In this document: positions 47,301 to 57,870 of the stretch, piece by piece
How the letters are laid out: every line of letters begins with the position of its first letter
Numbering within the stretch: position 1 is the stretch's first letter
From: Chrysaora quinquecirrha
Lineage: Eukaryota; Cnidaria; Scyphozoa; Semaeostomeae; Pelagiidae
NCBI GenBank assembly: GCA_014526335.1
Contig: JACTAT010000040.1
Coordinates: 7,335,545-7,399,544 of the forward strand
Direction: 5' to 3'
DNA: 64,000 nt
Notes under the pieces: model-generated
The model's database searches: none
The model's input: the letters and a program-made list of their open reading frames with translations, nothing else
Told to the model about the DNA's origin: nothing
Program-made: the position numbers and the translations under genes

Positions 47301-49464
47301 CAAGTGAGAAAACGAACTCTTTCTGTCTACACAGAACGAGCCCTTGGATGTGCACCCCGGGTAATGTATGTGCAGTACAGTGGAGGGATATCATCAGTAC
47401 GGTGTAGGGTTTTCAGTACATACATTACCCGGGGTGATTTGCTTTCAATTCGCTTGCAGCGTTTTATATTAGCGACAGCTATTGCGGTGACTGTCGTTGC
47501 TTCGTGCAGTCTCCCTATTTAACCGATACAAACTTCTTACTCTGTTTTAGAACACAAAAGTCAGCGTTCAAGATGACTCTGTTTCAAAATATAGTTCTCA
47601 TTATGAAGAAAGAATTGATCCTTTTACTGCATTTTCAAGAAAAGTAAGTTAGTTTATTTTTATCATACAGAAAATCAAGATTTAATGTCTAGACTTATTT
47701 CAGGAGTCTCAGTTTCCGCATATCGAACCTGTACCAACAACAACAACTAAGCTGCCTCTTTACAACAACAGCAACCTGAGTTAGCGGCAACGATAACCAC
47801 GACTCGTGGAATATGTCTATAATTAGTGGCCGATCCAGGGGCTGGATGGGATCGCAAGCCATCCCCTTCTTAGAGAGAAAGGATGCTTAACATGAGTTTA
47901 AGTGGAATGCCAGACGGAGGTTTAGTTAGAACACATTGCTTAAAGCAAGGAAGTGATGCAGCAAGTTTGCAATACCTTTGAAGGCAGTTCACAGAAGAAA
48001 GAAGTATTTTTCATCACTTGACTATGACATTGTCGAGAGAAAGCGAGAAAGTTCTCGAATTGTTTCTGAATTTTGTTTTCTTCATTTTAATTTAGGAGAA
48101 ACAGAGAAAATATGCTAATCTCAGCGCTCCGGAAAAAGTTACTTTGAATATGGTACGTAAGGGGCAATGTTAAATATTTCAACATTATTTACAATGACTA
48201 AATGATGTAAGGAGCCAAATCTCAGTTTTTGAGCATAATTTGCTATAGTTATCGCCATACGCCATCGTCATGGCTTTCCTTTGTATTTCATCTTTCATTC
48301 ATTTTACCCACAGTTTATTCTCCAAAGGCAGCTTTAATGAAAGTGTAACGTCTTTTTTTCTAGGGAAGATTCATACTTTCAAATAAAATAGCAAGAACAA
48401 TCGTCTTTTTCTACACGATTCTTTTACACATGCTGGTCTTTCTGGTAAAGTATATATTCCTGTATTTTAACCCACCCTCATAAGGTGCCCTCTGCTGCAA
48501 GCAGGTTGACATTATAAATCTTACAGCTGGAAAGTTAAATGAAAAGTATTGTATTCAGTGCAATTCTGGGAGGCACGGTTCATTTTTAAGTCATTATTGT
48601 GTTACCTTTTTAAACGATTGTTTATTTCCTTAGGTATTATACAAAATGGCATATACGGAATCTTGCAAGCGAGATTTTGCGCAAGATTGTGCCAAAAGGT
48701 GAGTCCGAAACCAGCTATTTTCAATATCTAATAGTTAAAAGCCAAAACATTTGCCGTCAAGTTTGGCATAAATTGTCCTTGAAGCTTTGTATCGTCGACA
48801 GAGACCACGATGACATTTGATGTGCTAATTTATAAGGCCCTGGCAAAACGATCAAACATTGTCAAACTAGATGGGTTTTTGCTTGTCAAACATTTAAAAT
48901 TTGTTTGGCAAACAAAATGTTTGGCTTTTTAGCCACGTCGCAAAACATTTTCCCCATGCAAAACATTACTTGTGGAACATTTCTTGCTTGCGGAAAACAG
49001 AAAATGTTTTTGACGTTAGTAAATTCTTCTTGTCTAGCAATGTTTATGATGTGACCAAACCGTCAAACATTACTTATAAAGCAAATGTCAAATGTTTGAC
49101 CAACAGAAAAATGTTTGAACACTTTGCCAGGGTCTTAGCATGTTTCCCCATGTGAAACTGTAAGATTATTTAAGATGGTAGCACTTATCCGTAAGTCCAG
49201 AAAATAATTAAACAATCAGCACTATGTAAAGGACATCTAGAGGGGCTAAAGCTGTCATGTTGATTGAAAACTACTGAAAGGGGCCGGGCTCCCTTGAGCC
49301 CCTAAAGCTAAACGCCACTGGGAAGATGCTGGTGATTTAAGAGAGCATCAAAATCTGTTCTTATTTCTTAAATTGTTTATTGTTAAATCTTTTTTGAATA
49401 ATAATTTGTTGCTTTTAGATTTGCAGAACACATGAACAGCGTGCATAAAAATCAAAAGTTATGA
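35400..49464 (+). CDS. CASP (CUX1-locus type Golgi coiled-coil membrane protein), complete, 28 exons
   Basis: CASP is a tail-anchored coiled-coil protein of the Golgi, tied to retrograde transport. Exons: 35400-35459, 35658-35768, 36440-36487, 36898-36976, 37077-37135, 37751-37829, 37973-38040, 38209-38264, 38769-38845, 39624-39690, 40044-40092, 40714-40785, 40981-41007, 41474-41539, 41822-41896, 42594-42647, 42891-42943, 43458-43512, 43914-43962, 44084-44134, 44848-45051, 46184-46278, 47015-47131, 47551-47643, 48096-48152, 48364-48444, 48634-48698 and 49419-49464. They total 2013 nt, 670 residues (human CASP 678). Motifs match human CASP along the whole length: SRKKLIESTRDFKKNT, ENQKLRETLDEY, SDLERANQ, SLEVQLAAKDREI, DNIKLFEKIKFLQSYP, YEERIDPF and LYKMAYTES. 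The membrane segment is about residues 618-640 (VFFYTILLHMLVFLVLY). No CUT or homeodomain exon lies in any intron. Confidence 0.96.
36500..36735. repeat. (GATT)n / (ATTC)n microsatellite
   Basis: gattgattgattggttgatt and cattcattcattcatc runs in the CASP intron between exons 3 and 4. Confidence 0.9.
39328..39448 (+). mobile_element. tRNA-derived SINE (family 2)
   Basis: gggttcgaacccagtcacgg (B box), then gaggtctcgattagttaacc, tactactgagatcctagcga and cactaaaacatcatttc. It matches 20845-20985. It is intronic to CASP in the sense orientation. Confidence 0.8.
39700..39860. mobile_element. Inverted-repeat element with tatagcgga / tccgttatata ends
   Basis: gaacctccatatagcggaca on the left, and ttgtccgttgttcggaggtg followed by tccgttatata on the right. 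Inner words ttgtccgttgtagagag and ttgtccgctgtatagagg repeat the motif. It begins just after the splice donor of CASP exon 10 (39690). Confidence 0.5.
41617..41710. mobile_element. Diverged copy of the 136-bp MITE
   Basis: gaagggcaattcactcc, gtacgagattcccattgaat and cctcggattcga match the element at 19002-19137. The right half is shorter. It is intronic to CASP. Confidence 0.5.
45120..45770 (+). repeat. 36-bp pyrimidine-rich minisatellite in a CASP intron
   Basis: The unit is ccctctctctatttaa plus ccctctctctcttttgttag, repeated with trimmed variants, then decaying to about 46080. It lies in the intron between exons 44848-45051 and 46184-46278. Open frames with LALSLFNPLSLL-type repeats are artefacts of the 36-bp (12-codon) period. 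Confidence 0.95.
47353..47436. repeat. 84-bp hairpin with near-perfect 19-bp arms
   Basis: The left arm caccccgggtaatgtatgt and right arm acatacattacccggggtg are exact reverse complements, around a 46-bp centre that includes cagtac/gtac words. It lies in the CASP intron before exon 47551-47643. Confidence 0.85.
48833..49137. mobile_element. MITE family A copy (305 bp)
   Basis: The left end taaggccctggcaaaacgat and right end, reverse complemented, taagaccctggcaaagtg surround repeated caaacatt/aatgtttg words. It lies in the last CASP intron (48699-49418). Confidence 0.75.
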
Positions 49465-49496
49465 ACAACTGACTGTATTTCAGAAGTTATCTATTT

Positions 49497-49502
49497 AATA
49501 AA
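49497..49502 (+). terminator. CASP polyadenylation signal AATAAA
   Basis: AATAAA lies 33 bases after the CASP stop codon (49462-49464). This is compact but plausible; the real 3' end has no direct evidence. Confidence 0.6.
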
Positions 49503-50559
49503 AAGTATAATCATCCTCTAAAGATGGACATCTATTAAGATAAGAACTTCAATTTTGTAATTAGAAGCATATATCTTCATTAGAGCTTATTTAAATTACT
49601 TCTTTATAATAGTTAACCCTATGCAGACCGGGCTTTTTTATTATTCTCAGAACGGATGGGGGGGGCTATTTTGCCCCTTGTATCTCCAGGGTGGAAACAG
49701 ACAGAGGTATGAAGTTTTGGCCTATTGCATTCCATCAAATAATGAAACTAGACTGACAAAATTTGATTGTGATATATAATACAGTGACTTCATCATGACG
49801 TCATGAAAATATAATGATCGTTTTGGCCTAAGTTCTACAACTTAAAGAGTAATTGACTTGTAGCAAACGGAAAATTCATAGTCTCAGATCCCTTTATTAT
49901 ACTTTATTCTGCTTTAAAACGATATTTCATTTGGGTTAGGGACTACCTCCGGTCAAGATTGGGTTAAGATTGTTCTTGCAAATATACATCTTTCAAAAAC
50001 TTAAGCTTTTGTAACAGATTTCGGGTTCCTTGTTTTCGGATCTTATAAATACAATTCTCAAAAACCTATTTAAAGTGCAGCATATATACTTTAAACGCAT
50101 TTAAAGTAAGTATGCTACCCAAATCTACAAGCCTAAGTAATGTGTTTAAGATTTAGCTTCGTAGCTTTGCAAGTAGTTTGACTAGAAGCTTCTCTTTAAA
50201 AGGACGTGTAGAATAAAGTACATTTCAAACAATTTTCTCGATATCATAGTCAGGTGTTAAAGAATGATTAATTTTAAGAAGAAATTTGAATTATTTTCTC
50301 TTTCTCTTATAATCTGAACTGGAACATTTTATATCTAAATTAAATCCTCAATCTTTACCGATTTTTTTTACCTTTTTCGTTATGTTATCCTTTCGACAAA
50401 AATCGGTTATTTTCCGGACAAATTTTTTTCCATTTAGAGCAGAAACTCCCGTTATTCAGCCTTATAAATAAAAATCTAAGATATTCCAAATAGTCCATGA
50501 TGGATTTTTGAGAATTTGGATCGATTTGGAAACCCTCGCTTTCGGGCTATTTTTGGCCA
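49503..50559. other. Downstream flank of CASP, grading into decayed satellite
   Basis: No gene is seen. From about 50380 the text becomes satellite-like (cggttattttccggacaa, ggctatttttggccattttt) but irregular, forming a decayed left edge of the 195-bp array. Confidence 0.6.
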
Positions 50560-53500
50560 TTTTTCCATAGTATGACCTTGCTTTTTGGCCAAAAATGGCC
50601 GATTTTCAGGGATTTTATTTTGTCTATTTTATGGGACAAATGGCTTTATTATAGCCTTAAGAACTCCTTGAATGGTTTATTTTGATCTCTGGTTGATATT
50701 TTTGACGATCTTGAGCAATTTAGAATTCTATTGAAAATTTTCAGGAATTAAGAAACCCTCAATTTTGGCCGATTTTGAGCGATTTTGCCTTAGTATAGCC
50801 TTGCCTTTTTGACCAAAATGGCCGATTTTCAGGGTTTTTATTTTGTCGATTTTATGGGCTAAATTGCTTTATAATAGCCTTAGGAACCCCCTGAATGGTT
50901 TATGTTGTCCTCTGGGTGATATGTTTGAAGATTAAAGTAATTTAGAAACCCTAAATTTTGGCCGATTTTTGGCGGTTTTGCCTTAGTATAGCCTTCCCTT
51001 TTTGGCCAAAAATGGCCGATTTTCAGGGTTTTTATTTTGTCGATTTTATGGGCTAAATAGCTTTATTATAGCCTTAGGAACCCCCTGAATGGTTTATTTT
51101 GTCCTCTGGGTGATATTTTTGAAGATTTTAAGGAATTTAGAAATCCTTAGTTTTGGCCTATTTTTGGCGCTTTTGCCTTAGTATAGCCTTGCCTTTTTGG
51201 CCAAAAATGGCCGATTTTCAGGGTTTTTATTTTGTCGATTTTATGGGCTAAATAGCTTTATTATAGCCTTAGGAACCCCCTGAATGGTTTATGTTGTCCT
51301 CTGGGTGATATGTTTGAAGATTAAAGTAATTTAGAAATCCTCAATTTTGGCCGATTTTTGGCGATTTTGCCTTAGTATAGCCTTGCCTTTTTGGCCAAAA
51401 ATGGCCGATTTTCAGGGTTTTTATTTTGTCCATTTTCTGGGCTAAATAGCTTTATTATAGCCTTAGGAACCCCCTGAATGGTTTATTTTGTCCTCTGGGT
51501 GATATTTTTGAAGATTTTAAGGAATTTAGAAACACTCAATTTTGGCCAATTTTGAGCGATTTTGCCTTAGTATAGCCTTGCCTCTTTGGCCAAAAATGGC
51601 CGATTTTCAGGGTTTTTATTTTGTCGATTTTATGGGCTAAATAGCTTTATTTTAGCCTTAGGAACCCCCTGAATGGCTTATTTTGTCCTCTGGGTGATAT
51701 TTTGAAGATTTTAAGGAATTTAGAAACCCTAAATTTTGGCCGATTTTTGGCGATTTTGCCTTAGTATAGCCTTGCCTTTTTGGCCAAAAATGGCCGATTT
51801 TCAGGGTTTTTATTTTGTCGATTTTATGGGCTAAATAGCTTTATTTTAGCCTTAGGAACCCCCTGAATGGCTTATTTTGTCCTCTGGGTGATATTTTTTA
51901 AGATTTTAAGGAATTTAGAAACCCTAAATTTTGGCCGATTTTTGGCGGTTTCGCCTTAGTATAGCCTTGCCTTTTTGGCCAAAAATGGCCGATTTTCAGG
52001 GTTTTTATTTTGTCGATTTTATGGGCTAAATAGCTTTATTTTAGCCTTAGGAACCCCCTGAATGGTTTATTTTGTCCTCTGGGTGATTTTTTTGAAGATT
52101 TTAAGGAATTTAGAAACCCTAAATTTTGGCCGATTTTTGGCGGTTTTGCCTTAGTATAGCCTTGATTTTTTGGCCAAAAATGGCCGATTTTCAGGGTTTT
52201 TATTTTGTCTATTTTATGGGCTAAATAGCTTTATTATAGCCTTAGGAACCCCCTGAATGGTTTACGTTGTCCGCTGGGCGATATTTTTGAAGATTTTAAG
52301 GAATTTAGAAACAATCAATTTTGGCCGATTTTGAGCGATTTTGCCTTAGTATAGCCTTGCCTTTTTGGCCAAAAATGGCCGATTTTCAGGGGTTTTTTTT
52401 TTTCGATTTTATGGGCTAAATAGCTTTATTATAGCCTTAGGAACCCCCTGAATGGTTTTTTGTTGTCCTCTGGGTGATATTTTTGAAGATTTTAAGGAAT
52501 TTAGAAACCCTCAATTTTTGCCGATTTTTAGCGACTTTGCCTTAGTATAGCCTTGCCTTTTTGGCCAAAAATGGCCGATTTTCAGGGTTTTTATTTTGTC
52601 TATTCTATGGGCTAAATAGCTTTATTATAGCCTTAGGAACCCCCTGAATGGTTTATGTTGTCCTCTGGGTGATATTTTTGAAGATTTTAAGGAATTTAGA
52701 AACACTCAATTTTGGCCAATTTTGAGCGATTTTGCCTTAGTATAGCCTTGCCTTTTTGGCCAAAAATGGCCGATTTTCAGGGTTTTTATTTTGTCGATTT
52801 TATGGGCTAAATAGCTTTAATTTAGCCTTAGGAACCCCCTGAATGGTTTATTTTGTTCTCTGGGTGATATTTTTGAAGATTTTAAGGAATTTAGAAATCC
52901 TTAATCTAGGCCTATTTTTGGCGATTTTGCCTTAGTATAGCCTTGCCTTTTTGGCCAGAAATGGCCGATTTTCAGGGTTTTATTTTGTTGATTTTATTGG
53001 CTAAATACCTTTATTTTAGCCTTAGCAACCCCCTGAATGGTTTATTTTGTCCTCTGGGTGATATTTTTGAAGATTTCAAGGAATTTAGAAACCCTGAATT
53101 TTTGCCGATTTTTAGCGGTTTTGCCTTAGTATAGCCTTGCCTTTTTGCCCAAAAATGGCCGATTTTCAGGGTTTTTATTTTGTCTATTTTATGGGCTAAA
53201 TAGCTTTATTATAGCCTTAGGAACCCCCTGAATGGTTTATGTTGTCCTCTGGGTGATATTTTTTAAGATTTTAAGGAATTTAGAAACCCTCAATTTTGGC
53301 CGATTTTGAGCGATTTTGCCTTAGTATAGCCTTGCCTTTTTGGCCAAAAATGGCCGATTTTCAGGGTTTTTATTTTGTCAATTTTATGGGCTAAATAGCT
53401 TTATTTTAGCCTTAGGAACCCCCTGAATGGCTTATTTTGTCCTCTGGGTGATATTTTTGAAGATTTTAAGGAATTTAGAAATCCTAAATTTTGGCCGATT

Positions 53501-56500
53501 TTTGGCGGTTTTGCCTTAGTATAGCCTTGCCTTTTTGGCCAAAAATGGCCGATTTTCAGGGTTTTTATTTTGTCGATTTTATGGGCTAAATAGCTTTATT
53601 TTAGCCTTAGGAACCCCCTGAATGGTTTATTTTGTCCTCTGGGTGATATTTTTGAAGATTTTAAGGAATTTAGAAATCCTAAATTTTGGCCGATTTTTGG
53701 CGGTTTTGCCTTAGTATAGCCTTGCCTTTTTGGCCAAAAATGGCCGATTTTCAGGGTTTTTATTTTGTCGATTTTATGGGCTAAATAGCTTTATTATAGC
53801 CTTAGGAACCCCCTGAATGGTTTATTTTGTCCTCTGGGTGATATTTTTGAAGATTTTAAGGAATTTAGAAATCCTTAATTTTGGCCTATTTTTGGCGATT
53901 TTGCCTTAGTATAGCCTTGCCTTTTTGGCCAAAAATGGCCGATTTTCAGGGTTTTTATTTTGTCTATTTTATGGGCTAAATAGCTTTATTATAGCCTTGG
54001 GAACCCACTGAATGGTTTTTGTTCCCCTCTGAGTGATATTTTTGAAGATTTTAAGGAATTTAGAAACCCTAAATTTTGGCCGATTTTTTGTGATTTTGCA
54101 TTAGTATAGCCTTGCCTTTTTGGCCAAAAATGGCCGATTTTCAGGGTTTTTATTTTGTCGATTTTCTGGGCTAAATAGCTTTATTATAGCCTTAAGAACC
54201 CCCTGAATGGTTTATTTTGTCCTCTGGGTGATGTTTTTGAAGATTTTAAGGAATTTAGAAACCCTTTATTTTTGCCGATTTTTAGCGATTTTGCCTTAGT
54301 ATAGCCTTGCCTTTTTGGCCAAAAATGGCCGATTTTCAGGGTCTTTATTTTGTCGATTTTCTGGGCTAAATAGCTTTATTATAGCCTTAGGAACCTCCTG
54401 AATGGTTTATGTTGTCCTCTGGGTGATATTTTTGAAGATTTTAAGGAATTTAGAAACCCTCAATTTTGGCCGATTTTTAGCGATTTTGCATTAGTATAGC
54501 CTTGCCTCTTTGGCCAAAAATGGCCGATTTTCAGGGTTTTTATTTTGTCGATTTTATGGGCTAAATAGCTTTATTATAGCCTTGGGAACCCACTGAATGG
54601 TTTTTGTTCCCCTCTGAGTGATATTTTTGAAGATTTTAAGGAATTTAGAAACCCTAAATTTTGGCCGATTTTTTGTGATTTTGCATTAGTATAGCCTTGC
54701 CTTTTTGGCCAAAAATGGCCGATTTTCAGGGTTTTTATTTTGTCGATTTTCTGGGCTAAATAGCTTTATTATAGCCTTAAGAACCCCCTGAATGGTTTAT
54801 TTTGTCCTCTGGGTGATGTTTTTGAAGATTTTAAGGAATTTAGAAACCCTTTATTTTTGCCGATTTTTAGCGATTTTGCCTTAGTATAGCCTTGCCTTTT
54901 TGGCCAAAAATGGCCGATTTTCAGGGTTTTTATTTTGTCCATTTTCTGGGCTAAATAGCTTTATTATAGCCTTAGGAACCCACTGAATGGTTTTTGTTCC
55001 CCTCTGAGTGATATTTTTGAAGATTTTAAGGAATTTAGAAACCCTAAATTTTGGCCGATTTTTTGTGATTTTGCATTAGTATAGCCTTGCCTTTTTGGCC
55101 AAAAATGGCCGATTTTCAGGGTTTTTATTTTGTCGATTTTCTGGGCTAAATAGCTTTATTATAGCCTTAAGAACCCCCTGAATGGTTTATTTTGTCCTCT
55201 GGGTGATGTTTTTGAAGATTTTAAGGAATTTAGAAACCCTTTATTTTTGCCGATTTTTAGCGATTTTGCCTTAGTATAGCCTTGCCTTTTTGGCCAAAAA
55301 TGGCCGATTTTCAGGGTTTTTATTTTGTCGATTTTCTGGGCTAAATAGCTTTATTATAGCCTTAGGAACCCCCTGAATGGTTTATGTTGTCCTCTGGGTG
55401 ATATTTTTGAAGATTTTAAGGAATTTAGAAACCCTCAATTTTGGCCGATTTTTAGCGATTTTGCCTTAGTATAGCCTTGCCTTTTTGGCCAAAAATGGCC
55501 GATTTTCAGGGTTTTTATTTTGTCGATTTTCTGGGCTAAATAGCTTTATTATAGCCTTAGGAACCTCCTGAATGGTTTATGTTGTCCTCTGGGTGATATT
55601 TTTGAAGATTTTAAGGAATTTAGAAACCCTCAATTTTGGCCGATTTTTAGCGATTTTGCATTAGTATAGCCTTGCCTCTTTGGCCAAAAATGGCCGATTT
55701 TCAGGGTTTTTATTTTGTCGATTTTATGGGCTAAATAGCTTTATTATAGCCTTGGGAACCCACTGAATGGTTTTTGTTCCCCTCTGAGTGATATTTTGAA
55801 GATTTTAAGGAATTTAGAAACCCTAAATTTTGGCCGATTTTTTGTGATTTTGCATTAGTATAGCCTTGCCTTTTTGGCCAAAAATGGCCGATTTTCAGGG
55901 TTTTTATTTTGTCGATTTTCTGGGCTAAATAGCTTTATTATAGCCTTAAGAACCCCCTGAATGGTTTATTTTGTCCTCTGGGTGATGTTTTTGAAGATTT
56001 TAAGGAATTTAGAAACCCTTTATTTTTGCCGATTTTTAGCGATTTTGCCTTAGTATAGCCTTGCCTTTTTGGCCAAAAATGGCCGATTTTCAGGGTTTTT
56101 ATTTTGTCCATTTTCTGGGCTAAATAGCTTTATTATAGCCTTAGGAACCCACTGAATGGTTTTTGTTCCCCTCTGAGTGATATTTTTGAAGATTTTAAGG
56201 AATTTAGAAACCCTAAATTTTGGCCGATTTTTTGTGATTTTGCATTAGTATAGCCTTGCCTTTTTGGCCAAAAATGGCCGATTTTCAGGGTTTTTATTTT
56301 GTCGATTTTCTGGGCTAAATAGCTTTATTATAGCCTTAAGAACCCCCTGAATGGTTTATTTTGTCCTCTGGGTGATGTTTTTGAAGATTTTAAGGAATTT
56401 AGAAACCCTTTATTTTTGCCGATTTTAGCGATTTTGCCTTAGTATAGCCTTGCCTTTTTGGCCAAAAATGGCCGATTTTCAGGGTTTTTATTTTGTCGAT

Positions 56501-57870
56501 TTTCTGGGCTAAATAGCTTTATTATAGCCTTAGGAACCCCCTGAATGGTTCATGTTGTCCTCTGGGTGATATTTTTGAAGATTTTAAGGAATTTAGAAAC
56601 CCTCAATTTTGGCCGATTTTTAGCGATTTTGCCTTAGTATAGCCTTGCCTTTTTGGCCAAAAATGGCCGATTTTCAGGGTTTTTATTTTGTCGATTTTCT
56701 GGGCTAAATAGCTTTATTATAGCCTTAGGAACCCCCTGAATGGTTTATGTTGTCCTCTGGGTGATATTTTTGAAGATTTTAAGGAATTTAGAAACCCTCA
56801 ATTTTGGCCAATTTTTAGCGATTTTGCCTTATTATAGCCTTGCCTTTTTGGCCAAAAATGGCCGATTTTCAGGGTTTTTATTTTGTCGATTTTCGGGCTG
56901 AATACCTTTATTATAGCCTTAGGAACCCCCTGAATGGTTTTTGTTCCCCTCTGAGTGATATTTTTGAAGATTTTAAGGAATTTAGAAACCCTAAATTTTG
57001 GCCGATTTTTTGTGATTTTGCATTAGTATAGCCTTGCCTTTTTGGCCAAAAATGGCCGATTTTCAGGGTTTTTATTTTGTCGATTTTCTGGGCTAAATAG
57101 CTTTATTATAGCCTTAAGAACCCCCTGAATGGTTTATTTTGTCCTCTGGGTGATGTTTTTGAAGATTTTAAGGAATTTAGAAACCCTTTATTTTTGCCGA
57201 TTTTTAGCGATTTTGCCTTAGTATAGCCTTGCCTTTTTGGCCAAAAATGGCCGATTTTCAGGGTTTTTATTTTGTCGATTTTCTGGGCTAAATAGCTTTA
57301 TTATAGCCTTAGGAACCCCCTGAATGGTTCATGTTGTCCTCTGGGTGATATTTTGAAGATTTTAAGGAATTTAGAAACCCTCAATTTTGGCCGATTTTTA
57401 GCGATTTTGCCTTAGTATAGCCTTGCCTTTTTGGCCAAAAATGGCCGATTTTCAGGGTTTTTATTTTGTCGATTTTCTGGGCTAAATAGCTTTATTATAG
57501 CCTTAGGAACCCCCTGAATGGTTTATGTTGTCCTCTGGGTGATATTTTTGAAGATTTTAAGGAATTTAGAAACCCTCAATTTTGGCCAATTTTTAGCGAT
57601 TTTGCCTTATTATAGCCTTGCCTTTTTGGCCAAAAATGGCCGATTTTCAGGGTTTTTATTTTGTCGATTTTCGGGCTGAATACCTTTATTATAGCCTTAG
57701 GAACCCCCTGAATGGTTTATTTTGTCCTCTGGGTGATATGTTTGAAGATTAAAGTAATTTAGAAATCCTCAATTTTGGCCGATTTTTGGCGATTTTGCCT
57801 TAGTATAGCCTTGCCTTTTTGGTAAAGAATGGCCGGTTTTCAAGGTTTTTGTTTTGTCGATTTTCTGAGC
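50560..57870. repeat. 195-bp satellite array, about 37 units, with a 1170-bp (6-unit) higher-order repeat
   Basis: atagccttgcctttttggcc recurs at 53326, 53521 and 53716, giving a 195-bp period. Each unit holds several GGCC words, the palindrome-like ttttggccaaaa, ggccgattttcaggg, gccttaggaaccccctgaat and gatttaaggaatttagaaa-type blocks. Variant units (gggaacccactgaatgg with ttttgttcccctctgagtg) recur 1170 bp apart: 54541 region with 55711 region, and 54991 with 56160. Unit variants with gaagattaaagtaatttag occur only near the two ends. Occasional open frames (about 60 residues) are artefacts. Confidence 0.98.

Noticed and set aside
52943..57031. About 60-codon frames with MPFWPxMADFQGF in the large satellite
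   Set aside because: They recur only where a unit has lost a base or two. They are satellite text, not genes.
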